This document shows, one piece after another, positions 53,186 through 61,340 of a stretch of 61,340 nt of DNA. How positions within the stretch are numbered: the first letter of the stretch is position 1; the number at the start of each line of letters is the position of its first letter. Below the pieces are notes generated by a model. It was not told the DNA's origin and searched no databases. It saw only the letters and a list, made by a program, of their open reading frames with translations. Origin of the DNA: Candidatus Fermentithermobacillaceae bacterium (GTDB lineage: Bacteria; Bacillota; Sulfobacillia; Fermentithermobacillales; Fermentithermobacillaceae); contig DULO01000076.1 in the NCBI GenBank assembly GCA_012840345.1, forward strand, positions 1 through 61,340. Direction: 5' to 3'. Both the position numbers and the translations under genes were made by a program.

Positions 53186-54793
53186 TTACGGCTTGGGCTC
53201 TTCGGCTGTCTCCGGCTCCGTGGCCGGCTCATCGGCTGAAGGCTCAGCGGTCGCGGGCTCGGCCGCGGTAGCCTCCGCGGTCGCCTGTTCGGCCGCGCCT
53301 TCACTGGCTTCAGGCTCCGCGCCTTCCGCCTGCTGTTGCCCCTTTTCGGCGGCGTCCGCCGTCTTAACTTCTTCAGCGGGAAGCGGAGTACCCGCCCTCA
53401 GTGCCACTTCCTCGGCCAGTTTACGGACCACTTCGACCCTAGCCAGGTCTCGCTCGATGCTCTTCATCGCGCCGCGGAGTTGGAGCGTGGTTCTAACCGC
53501 GCCTACCTCCCTGCCTGCCTCGATCGCGAGCGCCTCTACTACCCTATCGATCGTTTCCTGCGGAACCTGAATCTCTTCTTTCTCAGCCAGCGCGTCCAGT
53601 ACGAGATCGCGGCGGACTTCCTGCTCGGCCTGCCTCTCGATATCCGCGCGGAGCTCCTCGGCGGACCTGCCTGATGAAGCCAAGTAACGGTTGATGTCGG
53701 TCCCGGCTTCCCTCAATCTGTCCGCGAACCTGTGAAGGATATCCTCAGCCTTTTGCAGTATCATCGGCCGGGGTATGTCCAAGGTCGCCTTTTCGACCAG
53801 AGCGTCTTCAACCTTATCAGTATACTGCTTGCGGGCCATATCTAATCTCATGGCCATGACCCGCTCGCGAATCTCTTCCTTGGCCTCATCCAGGGTAGCC
53901 TTGTTCATATTCTTCAGGACTTCTTCGTCATCGGGGACGTGCTTCTCGTAGACCTCTTTGACGGTCACAGAAAACTTCGCCGTCATGCTGGTCTCGGCTT
54001 CCTTGGCGTTAGCGGGAGCGGCGTCTGAATCGGGGGCGGCTTTGGCACCGGCATCTTCAGCAGGTGTCTCCGAGGCCTCCTTGGCCGCCTCTGACTCCTC
54101 GCCCGAATCCGCTTTCTCTGCCTTAATCTTGTACACGCCCGTGAATTCCTTGGTCTCGCCCTTCTTCATGCCGATCAGGGCTTCGCCCAAGCCGGGTACG
54201 AGGGGGATTTCCCTTCCGACTTCGATGTAAGCCAGGTCCTGGTCGATGTCGGCCCGGACGTCCTCACCCTCAATGCCTTTTACGTGGCAGGTAACATAAT
54301 GCCCCTTAGCCAACTCCGTGTCTTCAGCCAAGGGCCTCAGGTCAGCCATCCTCTCTCTAAGGAGCTCAAATTGGCGGTCGACTTCCTCGTCGGTCAATGT
54401 CGGCGTTTCAAAAGGAATGCTGATGCTCTTGTAGTCGCCCAAGTCCACTTCTGGCCGTACGTAAACCTTGGCTTTGAACTTGAGAGGTTCACCCTTCTCA
54501 AAGTGGATGTCGTCAAATTCGGGGTCGTCCACAGGTTCGATCTTGGCTTCTTCTATCGCTTGGTCGTACAAGCGGGGCAAAGTTTCCCTAATCGCTTCGT
54601 CTGCCATTGCTTCTTTTCCAACATATCGCTCCAAGAGGTGCCTGGGCGCTTTCCCTCTCCGAAACCCGGGCACCGTTACGCGCTTGACCAAGCTCCTGTA
54701 CGCCTTTTCCAGGGCTTCCTCGACCACTTCCGCGGGGGCTTCAACTTCCAGTGAAACCATGGAGCCTTCCATCTTTGCGACACTAACCTTCAC
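53186..54793 (-). CDS. tig: Trigger factor with long acidic/alanine-rich additions
   Basis: This ribosome-bound chaperone and prolyl isomerase has 535 aa. The ribosome-binding signature is [19 protein letters not shown]. An FKBP-like middle domain lies around residues 155-280 and a helical C-domain follows. Two additions make it about 90 aa longer than usual: an acidic A/E/S-rich insert inside the FKBP part ([19 protein letters not shown] region) and a C-terminal tail of about 60 residues built from A, T, E and P. GTG 54793 with AAGGAGG 8 nt upstream is the start. It heads the clpP-clpX operon. Confidence 0.94.
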   Translation of the reverse strand: MKVSVAKMEGSMVSLEVEAPAEVVEEALEKAYRSLVKRVTVPGFRRGKAPRHLLERYVGKEAMADEAIRETLPRLYDQAIEEAKIEPVDDPEFDDIHFEKGEPLKFKAKVYVRPEVDLGDYKSISIPFETPTLTDEEVDRQFELLRERMADLRPLAEDTELAKGHYVTCHVKGIEGEDVRADIDQDLAYIEVGREIPLVPGLGEALIGMKKGETKEFTGVYKIKAEKADSGEESEAAKEASETPAEDAGAKAAPDSDAAPANAKEAETSMTAKFSVTVKEVYEKHVPDDEEVLKNMNKATLDEAKEEIRERVMAMRLDMARKQYTDKVEDALVEKATLDIPRPMILQKAEDILHRFADRLREAGTDINRYLASSGRSAEELRADIERQAEQEVRRDLVLDALAEKEEIQVPQETIDRVVEALAIEAGREVGAVRTTLQLRGAMKSIERDLARVEVVRKLAEEVALRAGTPLPAEEVKTADAAEKGQQQAEGAEPEASEGAAEQATAEATAAEPATAEPSADEPATEPETAEEPKP

Positions 54794-54952
54794 GATCTGG
54801 TCCTCCTTAGAGAGCTCACTTCTAGACATGGTATTTGTCTTAGCGGCCGCAAGCCACATACAAATCCAAGCCCGGTCTAGTACTCCCGATTGTTACTTGT
54901 TGGCAACAAAGGCTCTAGTCAATCTACAGTATAGTACCAGATATGGAGCCAA

Positions 54953-55008
54953 GAAAAAAAGGGAGACTCTCCATACGCCGGCACTTCCGGACTCTGGCGT
55001 ATGGAGAG
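54953..55008 (-). terminator. Terminator of the oligopeptide transporter operon
   Basis: CTCTCCATACGCC and GGCGTATGGAGAG form a 13-bp perfect stem with a 16-nt loop, followed on the minus strand by TCTCCC and a run of seven T. It starts 13 nt past the oppF stop. Confidence 0.88.
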
Positions 55009-55020
55009 CCTGTGTGGAAA

Positions 55021-55986
55021 CTAAGCTCCCACTTTCCCCACTCTCTTACAGATCTCCCGGTACCGCGCGAACTCAGACGGCGAACAGTACACGAAATGAT
55101 CCGGTTCCACTTCCACCATTTCCGGTTTCTCGTGGGTATAATCGTGGTCTCTTTCAGGGTCGTAGTCTACCCGCCTCTTGGCTTTCGCGACCAGCGGGTT
55201 CGGCTCGGGGATGGCCGAGAGAAGCGCCCGGGTGTACGGGTGCAAGGGTTTCGCGTAGAGATCGTCTCCCCTCGCGACCTCCACCAGACGCCCGTAGTAC
55301 ATAACCCCTATCCTGTCCGAGAAGTACTTAACCACGGAGAGGTTGTGAGCAATGAACAATATGGTGAGACCGAACTCCGATTTCAGGTCGTTCAAAAGGT
55401 TTATGACCTGCGCCTGAATGGACACGTCAAGAGCGGAAACGGGCTCGTCGGCTATTATCATCTTCGGTTGAACGATTAGCGCGCGGGCGATCCCGATACG
55501 CTGGCGCTGTCCACCGGAGAACTCGTGTGGGTACCTGGTGGCATGCTCCTCGTTAAGGCCCACTTTCTCCAGCATTTCCACGACGCGTCTCCGGATCTCG
55601 TCCTTATCCTTAACTCCGCGGACCTTGAGGCCTTCCCCTATGATCTCCTCTACGGTCATCCTGGGGTTCAGGGACTCGATGGGATCCTGGAATATCATGG
55701 CGATGTTTTCGGTCAGATAACGCCTTAGATCGTTGGTCATCTTGCCCGAGATCTCGCGCCCGTTGAAGATTACCTGTCCGGACGTAGGATCATACAGGCG
55801 AATGACTGTCCTTCCGAGAGTCGTCTTGCCGCACCCGGACTCGCCGACGAGACCAAAAGTCTCGGCGGGCTTCACTCCGAAGCTTACGTCGTCTACGGCT
55901 TTCACAGTGAGCTTTTTCTTGCCCCGGCCGGATGTGAAGTACCGGCAGAGGTTCTTTACCTCCAGGAGGTAAGTGGGATTATCCAT
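55021..55986 (-). CDS. oppF: Oligopeptide/dipeptide ABC transporter ATP-binding protein (OppF/DppF type)
   Basis: The protein has 321 aa. Walker A is GESGCGKTTLGR, the signature is HEFSGGQRQRIGIARAL, Walker B is MIIADEPVSALD, and the switch histidine is in IAHNLSVV. The C-terminal oligopeptide-transporter extension (KPLHPYTRALLSAIPEPNP) is present. It pairs with OppD to drive peptide uptake. Its start overlaps the oppD end by 8 nt. The last ~40 residues contain two cysteines (VYCSPSEF, REICKRV), as in many DppF proteins. Confidence 0.94.
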   Translation of the reverse strand: MDNPTYLLEVKNLCRYFTSGRGKKKLTVKAVDDVSFGVKPAETFGLVGESGCGKTTLGRTVIRLYDPTSGQVIFNGREISGKMTNDLRRYLTENIAMIFQDPIESLNPRMTVEEIIGEGLKVRGVKDKDEIRRRVVEMLEKVGLNEEHATRYPHEFSGGQRQRIGIARALIVQPKMIIADEPVSALDVSIQAQVINLLNDLKSEFGLTILFIAHNLSVVKYFSDRIGVMYYGRLVEVARGDDLYAKPLHPYTRALLSAIPEPNPLVAKAKRRVDYDPERDHDYTHEKPEMVEVEPDHFVYCSPSEFARYREICKRVGKVGA

Positions 55987-57037
55987 TTGCCACTGCCCTC
56001 CTCATTCTCTCTATTCTCGCCCTCAACGCTTCCGGCATCTGTACAGGCGGCGCCTTGGGATGCAGAAGCCAGGTGGCCGCGTAGTGCGTATCCGTGATCT
56101 TGAAAAGGGGCGGTTCTTTCTCGAAATCTATCTTCATGGCGTATCTGTTCCTGACCGAAAACGCGTCTCCCGGCGGCGGCGCGATCATGTTGGGAGGCGC
56201 GCCGGGAATGGAGAGAAGCCTCTCTTTTGTTTCCAAGTCGGGCATTGAGCTTAGAAGAGCCCAAGTGTACGGATGGACGGGGCTAAAGAATATCTCTTCG
56301 GTGGTCCCCGTCTCGACGATCTTCCCGGCGTACATCACGTTCACCCTGTCGGCCATCTGCGCCACGACGCCCAGATCGTGGGTTATGAATATGACCGAGA
56401 GATGCCTGTCTTCCTTGATCTTGTTGATGAGCTCCAGAATCCTGGCTTGCACGGTCACGTCAAGCGCGGTGGTCGGCTCGTCGCAGATGAGTATCTCCGG
56501 GTCTCCCGCCAGAGCGATGGCTATCACTATTCTCTGACGCATGCCGCCGGAGAACTGGAACGGATACTGGTGGAAACGGCGCTCGACATCGGGAATCCCC
56601 ACCGCTTCCATGAGCTCCAGCGCCCGTATCCTGGCCGCTTTCTTGTCCATCTTCTGGGACAGTATCAGGGCTTCCATTATCTGCGCCCCGACCTTCATGA
56701 TCGGGTTGAGGGAGGACAGGGGGTCCTGGAAAATGAGGCCGATCCGCTTGCCGCGAATCTTGTGGAACTCCTCCTCCGTAAGCTTTGTAAGATCCATGCC
56801 GCCGTAGAGGATTTCACCACCCTCGATGATGGCGTTCCCCGGCAAGATCCCCATGATGGCCTTGATGCTTACGGACTTCCCGGAACCCGATTCGCCCACG
56901 ATGGCCACGGTCTCTCCACGCTTGAGGTCGAAGCTGACCCCTCGTACCGCCTTAACAAGGCCGCCGTACGCCCTGAAGGAAATCCGTAGGTCCTTAACCT
57001 GCAGAATCACTTCGTTCTTGTTTCTGTCCTCAGCCAT
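55979..57037 (-). CDS. oppD: Oligopeptide/dipeptide ABC transporter ATP-binding protein (OppD/DppD type)
   Basis: The protein has 352 aa. Walker A is GESGSGKSVSIK, the signature is FQFSGGMRQRIVIAIAL, Walker B is ILICDEPTTALDV, and the switch histidine is in ITHDLGVVAQMADRV. HPYTWALLSSMPDLE and RLLSIPGAPPNMIAPPPGDAF form the C-terminal family domain, but the usual four-cysteine FeS-like motif is not visible. It follows oppC by 3 nt. Confidence 0.94.
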   Translation of the reverse strand: MAEDRNKNEVILQVKDLRISFRAYGGLVKAVRGVSFDLKRGETVAIVGESGSGKSVSIKAIMGILPGNAIIEGGEILYGGMDLTKLTEEEFHKIRGKRIGLIFQDPLSSLNPIMKVGAQIMEALILSQKMDKKAARIRALELMEAVGIPDVERRFHQYPFQFSGGMRQRIVIAIALAGDPEILICDEPTTALDVTVQARILELINKIKEDRHLSVIFITHDLGVVAQMADRVNVMYAGKIVETGTTEEIFFSPVHPYTWALLSSMPDLETKERLLSIPGAPPNMIAPPPGDAFSVRNRYAMKIDFEKEPPLFKITDTHYAATWLLHPKAPPVQMPEALRARIERMRRAVANG

Positions 57038-57040
57038 GCT

Positions 57041-58192
57041 CTATACCTCCCCTCGTTGCGTCGGGTCGAGAGCGTCTCGGAGCCCGTTGGCAAACAAGTT
57101 AAACGAGACCATAAGCAGCGATATGAGCACGGCGGGGAACACGGTCTGATACGGGTACTGAAGCAGCACTTTTTGACCGTCGGAAAGAAGGATTCCTATG
57201 GAAGGATTGGGCGGCTTGATACCCAGACCGATGTAGGCAAGGAAAGACTCTGAAAATATCGCTCCCGGGATAGAGATCATCGCACGGGTAATGATCGGAC
57301 CTATCGCGTTGGGAAGAATGTGACGGAATATGAGGGCGCGGTCCTTAACCCCCAGCGTGCGGGCCGCCAGAACGTATTCACGCCCCTTGAACCGGTAGAA
57401 CTGCGCGCGGACGAGCCGGGACGTTCCAATCCAGCCGGTCACCGTCAAAGCTAGGACGATTGACACCATGCCGGAGCCCAAGAGGAGCATGAACAGAATC
57501 GTGACGACGATATAGGGTAGGCCGTCCAGTATCTCGGCGAAGTGAGTGAGCATCATGTCTACCCTTCCGCCGTAGTAACCGGAACAAGCGCCGTAGATAA
57601 TCCCTATGCAAATGTTGGTCACAACAGAGAAAAAGGCAATGATCAGCGATATCCTCGCGCCAAGGAACAGCCTTGTGCACAGGTCGCGGCCCAGGTAGTC
57701 CGTTCCCATCCAATGGTACCGCCCTTCGGGAACGCCCACCATGCGGTAGAAGTCAACCTTCACGTCTACCATCTCGACGCCGCTGTGACTGTACTCTTTG
57801 ACGATCTCAATGACGGAGCCGGGAGGGAACTGCGTGGGATCGTTAAGACTGTCCTTTCTCCTGTTGGTCATTACCCTGGTTCCGTCAAGGATGCCCAGCT
57901 TCTCAAGGCCGGGAACCTTGGGAGGCAGGTTCTTAAACGCGACATTCTGCTCGCTGTAGGTGTACCCCGTACAATTCGGGACGATTATTGAAGACGCGAT
58001 TATGAGCATGATGATCCAGAAAGAGATGACCGATAGTTTGTTCTTCGTAAGCCTGGATACCGCGTCTTTAAAGAACCCTACCGGCTCGGTTCTGAACGCC
58101 TCATCCCTGATATCCTCGGTACCCACAATCTCAAAAGAGCTCTCTGGTAGATTGCGGATGTCTTCGGGCAAGTTGTTCCTGTCGATTATCAT
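57041..58192 (-). CDS. oppC: Oligopeptide ABC transporter permease (OppC/DppC type)
   Basis: The protein has 383 aa. The N-terminal OppC domain has one helix (about residues 50-70). A periplasmic stretch of about 110 aa, unusually long, follows, then five helices. The permease EAA loop is EYVLAARTLGVKDRALIFRHILPNAIGPIITRA. HWMGTDYLGRDLCTRLFLGARISL is the family's conserved block. It makes the channel with OppB, whose gene overlaps it by 4 nt. The long periplasmic loop, with GTRVMTNRRKDSLNDPTQFP, could contact the binding protein. Confidence 0.93.
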   Translation of the reverse strand: MIIDRNNLPEDIRNLPESSFEIVGTEDIRDEAFRTEPVGFFKDAVSRLTKNKLSVISFWIIMLIIASSIIVPNCTGYTYSEQNVAFKNLPPKVPGLEKLGILDGTRVMTNRRKDSLNDPTQFPPGSVIEIVKEYSHSGVEMVDVKVDFYRMVGVPEGRYHWMGTDYLGRDLCTRLFLGARISLIIAFFSVVTNICIGIIYGACSGYYGGRVDMMLTHFAEILDGLPYIVVTILFMLLLGSGMVSIVLALTVTGWIGTSRLVRAQFYRFKGREYVLAARTLGVKDRALIFRHILPNAIGPIITRAMISIPGAIFSESFLAYIGLGIKPPNPSIGILLSDGQKVLLQYPYQTVFPAVLISLLMVSFNLFANGLRDALDPTQRGEV

Positions 58193-59139
58193 TTTCCGCC
58201 CCCCACCCTGATACGAGGGTCGATAAGTCCGTAGGAAATATCGACGATGAAGATGGTTACCAGAGATATTGCCGAGTAGAACATGAGCAGCGCGACGGTC
58301 AGAAAATGATCGCCGACAGTGATAGACTGAACGAGCTGTCCACCCATGCCCGGCACGGCGAATATCCTTTCAATAACCAGAGAGCCGCCCATTATCCCCG
58401 TAATCATGGGAATCACCGTATTGGCGATGGGCACCATGGAGTTGCGGAAAGCATGACGAACAACGGCTTGGGCCCTGGTAAGGCCTTTCGTCCGTGCCAG
58501 AAGAAGAAACTCGGAACTCAGCGTTTCAATAAGCTCCCCCCGAAGGTACCTCGCGATGGTCGCGCACGGTCCAAGAGCAAGAGCGATTATTGGCAAGGTT
58601 AAGGAATGAAACATCGCCCTAAAAGACGTCGCGGACGCGTCGTAAAGGGTTGGGAAAATCGGTATCTTGAAAGTAAACGTGTACTGCAACACCGAACCAA
58701 AGACGAATGACGGCACTGAAATGAATATGACCACAAGGAAAGATATTATGTTGTCGGCCAGCTTGTTGCGCTGTAACGCCGCTATGGTTCCCAAGATGAT
58801 GCCGGCTGGAATGGCCATGAGCAGCGAGAAAAAGTTCAGGACGACCGACGGCTTAATCCTTGAGGCAATTACCTTAAAAACTTCCATTCCGGGGCGGAGC
58901 TTAACGGACCTTCCGAAATCACGTTTGGTGATAATGTCCCGGATGAAGTAGTAGTACTGGACCACCATGGGCTTATCCAGGTGCATTTCGGCTTCCAGCA
59001 GCTTTTGAACCTCCGGCGCCACTTCTGGGTTTTCAAATATGCTCTGCGGCATGAGCCTGATTATCCAAAAGGAAAGGCTCATGATTATGAACATTGTGAG
59101 CAGCATGGCGCCGAACCGAGCCAGCGAATACCTTAACAT
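58189..59139 (-). CDS. oppB: Oligopeptide ABC transporter permease (OppB/DppB type)
   Basis: The protein has 316 aa with six predicted helices. The N-terminal RYSLARFGAMLLTMFIIMSLSFWIIRLMP is typical of OppB, and the EAA loop is EFLLLARTKGLTRAQAVVRHAFRNSMVPIANTV. GSLVIERIFAVPGMGGQLVQSI is the last conserved block. ATG 59139 follows GGAGGAG. A long hairpin and 127 nt separate it from oppA, and it overlaps oppC by 4 nt. Confidence 0.94.
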   Translation of the reverse strand: MLRYSLARFGAMLLTMFIIMSLSFWIIRLMPQSIFENPEVAPEVQKLLEAEMHLDKPMVVQYYYFIRDIITKRDFGRSVKLRPGMEVFKVIASRIKPSVVLNFFSLLMAIPAGIILGTIAALQRNKLADNIISFLVVIFISVPSFVFGSVLQYTFTFKIPIFPTLYDASATSFRAMFHSLTLPIIALALGPCATIARYLRGELIETLSSEFLLLARTKGLTRAQAVVRHAFRNSMVPIANTVIPMITGIMGGSLVIERIFAVPGMGGQLVQSITVGDHFLTVALLMFYSAISLVTIFIVDISYGLIDPRIRVGGGK

Positions 59140-59208
59140 TTGCTCCTCCTATTCTCCGCAGGAAAGCACCAGGTATGAACCGGTGCACGAAGGGACGTGA
59201 ACCTAATA

Positions 59209-59242
59209 CCCATGGGTGTGCCGCTATGAGCACACCCATGGG
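59209..59242 (-). promoter_or_regulatory. Intercistronic hairpin between oppA and oppB
   Basis: CCCATGGGTGTGC and GCACACCCATGGG form a 13-bp perfect stem with an 8-nt loop, 25 nt past the oppA stop. There is no T-run, so it is probably a 3' stabiliser or partial terminator that keeps oppA mRNA more abundant than the permease part, as known for other binding-protein operons. Confidence 0.65.
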
Positions 59243-59266
59243 ATAGAGCTCAGTAACCCTGCTGCT

Positions 59267-61030
59267 TTACTCGATTATGTCGCCGTAGATGGTTCCCCAG
59301 CCAAGACCAGGGATGTACCTCGATACGGGGAGTTTAACGCGCTCGGAGAACATCTCGTAAACGACCCTCTGTACGGTCGGAACGTGGATTACCTTCTCCA
59401 GGTAGATCTTCTCGAGTTTCGCGGTCTCCTCGAGGATCTTCTCGTAATCGCCCCTGATAGCGGGGTCGTCGCAGACCGCGTATTGGGCGTCAAATTCCGG
59501 ATCGAAGTAGTTGTTCGGCGCCGTGCCGTAAGTGCTCAGGTAGTAGTAGAAGCACATGTACGGGAACTTGCGGGAGAGGCTCCGAGTCCACAGGTTGGGG
59601 CTCAGATCCCACTTGTCGTCGCCGGTCTTCTTCCACTGGGTAGCGGACATACCAGCGGTCGGAACAACCTCGAGCTTGATCCTGCCCTCGAACAGGGTCT
59701 GCCACTGATCCTGCAGGAACTCGCCGGCCGCCTTTGCTTCGGCTTCGCTACCCTCGTATATCCACTGGAGGGTAACTGTGTGGCTGTCCCAAGACAGTCC
59801 TGCCTTGCTAAAGGCCTGTTTCATGTAGTCGAGAGCCATCTCAGGATTGTACCCGTGCGGGCCCCACTCGTTGACCATGGCGGTTACTTCTTGACCATAG
59901 GTCGACTCGCGGTACAGGAGGCCGCTCGGGCTCAGAATTCCTGCCTGACCGTTTACATAGGTGCCGGAGGGCTTCATGTAACCGTAGATATCGCGCGCCA
60001 GAGTCTCGCGGTCAATGGCGTGATAGATAGCCTTCCGGTACTCGATCAACCCTGAAATGGGGTTAGTGGGGTTCTTGCAGTTGATGTCGATGTGGTCAAC
60101 ACTCAAGCTCGGGTAGGACACCATGCGCGGGTCGTTGATGTACTTGTCAATGGTGGTGGCGTCCGGGACGAAGTAGTCGAGCTTGCCGGCCTCCCACAAC
60201 TGAACCCGGGCGTTCATATCGGGAACAACGTAGACCTCGACCCTGTCATAGTGGAAAAGGTCCGCCAGCCAGTGGTCGGGGTTCTTCTCGTAGACGTGCA
60301 TGTTCCCGAACTCCCACGTCTTGAAGAAGTAGGGACCGCAACCCATCCACTCATCCAGAGTTGTGCCGTAGGTCGTCTGGGTACGAGACTCATTCATGCC
60401 CTTTTCATAGTAGGGCTCGTAAACCGGGAAGGTTGAACGGTCGACAAACTGAGCGCATACCTCTTCCGCGGTATTCGGGTAGGCGGTAGTGATCTGAATC
60501 GTGTAGTCGTCTAACTTCTTGATTCCAACGTCTTCCCAGGCAACGGTGTTCTCGGTTCCCTGGCGCTGGTACTCCTTGGCGTTAACAATGGTGATGCTGC
60601 CCGTGGACAGGAAGTCAGCCATCTGGTTAGCAAGGATGGGGTCCAGCAGCATCTTCCAGGAGTAGATGATGGTGTCGGCGTTGATGGGTTCGCCGTTGTG
60701 CCACTTGGCTTCCTTCCGGATCTTTATCTGCCAGTTGAGCTCATCAACCTGTATGGGCATTCCCTCAGCCAGGTCGCCTATGTAGTGATAGCCCTGGCCG
60801 TCCTCGTTCGGGTAAACCCTGTAAAGCGGTGACGAGCAATAGTCGTGGGGAGTCTGAAGAGCGCTTTCAACCGAGTCGTGCCCGTTCAGGATAGGGCATT
60901 CGACCGTCAGATAAGTCCGATAGACTTTGGGCTCTTTCGCCTCTTGCACTGGCTTGCTGCAGGCGCCCAGGAAGGTCGCCATTACAACGGTTGCCAGCAG
61001 CAGCGCAATCATTTTATACCTTCTACTCAC
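59267..61030 (-). CDS. oppA: Oligopeptide-binding lipoprotein (family 5 extracellular solute-binding protein)
   Basis: The protein has 587 aa. The lipoprotein signal ends in FLGAC (LxxC-type lipobox), followed by SKPVQEAKEPKV. The SBP_bac_5 pattern includes LAEGMPIQVDELNWQIKIRKEAKWHNGEPINADTIIYSWKMLLDP, YFKTWEFGNMHVYEKNPDHW, and ISGLIEYRKAIYHAIDRETLARDIYG. It captures peptides for the OppBCDF system. GTG 61030 is chosen with AGGAGG 10 nt upstream; ATG 61057 is the alternative. It heads the operon, before the hairpin. Confidence 0.93.
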   Translation of the reverse strand: MSRRYKMIALLLATVVMATFLGACSKPVQEAKEPKVYRTYLTVECPILNGHDSVESALQTPHDYCSSPLYRVYPNEDGQGYHYIGDLAEGMPIQVDELNWQIKIRKEAKWHNGEPINADTIIYSWKMLLDPILANQMADFLSTGSITIVNAKEYQRQGTENTVAWEDVGIKKLDDYTIQITTAYPNTAEEVCAQFVDRSTFPVYEPYYEKGMNESRTQTTYGTTLDEWMGCGPYFFKTWEFGNMHVYEKNPDHWLADLFHYDRVEVYVVPDMNARVQLWEAGKLDYFVPDATTIDKYINDPRMVSYPSLSVDHIDINCKNPTNPISGLIEYRKAIYHAIDRETLARDIYGYMKPSGTYVNGQAGILSPSGLLYRESTYGQEVTAMVNEWGPHGYNPEMALDYMKQAFSKAGLSWDSHTVTLQWIYEGSEAEAKAAGEFLQDQWQTLFEGRIKLEVVPTAGMSATQWKKTGDDKWDLSPNLWTRSLSRKFPYMCFYYYLSTYGTAPNNYFDPEFDAQYAVCDDPAIRGDYEKILEETAKLEKIYLEKVIHVPTVQRVVYEMFSERVKLPVSRYIPGLGWGTIYGDIIE

Positions 61031-61340
61031 AGCCGTTTGTCCTCCTATTCGTATCATGTGGTCAACTCATTCCGCTGTGTGCGATAAGATACTCCCCTCT
61101 CGGCCTACCCCCTTACGTAGGAGGCCCACAGATATGGGGCCCCAGTGTGCTGTGTGCTCTTCTCACGCCGTTAACTCTATTAGCCCGTGGTGGGAAGGGT
61201 GGTTTGCCACCTTTTTTCTGCTGCTCATGTGAAGCAAATCACACTTCCATACGGAGATATACGGAGGTGGGGCACCTATTCCCTGCTTCTTAGCAAGAAT
61301 TCTTATGTTCTCATGTTTTAGCAAAGCAGGATTGACCACC
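61031..61340. other. Leader region of the opp operon, no gene seen
   Basis: The 310 bp before oppA contain no credible reading frame. GGTGG-TTTG-CCACC-TTTTTT at 61198-61217 has a small stem and six T on the plus strand, so it may terminate a plus-strand transcript, but none is visible upstream. No clear -35/-10 pair for oppA could be fixed, and the window ends at 61340. Confidence 0.4.

Noticed and set aside
61194-61217. Terminator of a plus-strand gene
   Set aside because: The stem is short and no plus-strand gene ends nearby, so it is recorded only within the leader entry.

Overview
The window looks like the chromosome of a GC-rich, probably anaerobic and spore-forming member of the Bacillota. 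The sequence basis is a YtfJ/GerW-type sporulation protein beside a YtfI-like DUF2953 protein, RNase HIII, the tig-clpP-clpX-lonB-lon order, many AGGAGG ribosome binding sites with frequent GTG starts, a two-iron superoxide reductase and a rubrerythrin-like protein. There is no rRNA, transposase, integrase or CRISPR array. The species cannot be named from the sequence alone.

Layout. Positions 1-8403 (+) are the end of an exopolysaccharide cluster: a sugar epimerase, a Wzy-like polymerase, a CDP-deoxysugar set (rfbF, rfbG, an RmlC-like epimerase, an iron-sulfur rfbH), a GT2 glycosyltransferase and a fused chain-length regulator/BY-kinase. A short MscL follows. Positions 9071-14161 (-) hold two GT4 glycosyltransferases, a second Wzy-like protein and a DUF4330 protein. 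Positions 14528-16565 (-) hold a two-lipoprotein FAD/FMN redox pair, each gene with its own promoter. A Ste24-like protease and a DUF1893 protein come next, then dinB (+), a small membrane protein, RNase P RNA (-), lemA, a TPM-domain gene broken by a frameshift, and rnhC (+). Positions 25038-36784 (-) carry an M14 peptidase, a class III aminotransferase behind a clear promoter and palindromic operator, a MATE transporter remnant, pdxA, ytfJ/ytfI, an M20 dipeptidase, a DUF4097-like protein and ahcY. Positions 36926-40207 (+) carry an EamA half-transporter, a double nitrilase and an MFS transporter. Then come an anchored glycosidase-like protein, tRNA-Val(CAC), an MBL-fold hydrolase, desulfoferrodoxin facing a ferritin-like/GNAT pair, a Ddl-like ligase, the protease block lon-lonB-clpX-clpP-tig, and a complete oligopeptide ABC transporter (oppA-B-C-D-F order) ending in a strong terminator.

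The most unusual property is in the spaces between genes. Many gaps hold tandem repeats with exact periods (9, 12, 13, 15, 33 and 62 bp, plus a looser ~60 bp array), and three proteins carry in-frame repeat expansions. A separate ~95-100 bp palindromic element (TGACGACT ... AGTCGTCA) occurs in two gaps 24 kb apart. These suggest lineage-specific repeat families that nothing coded in this window explains.
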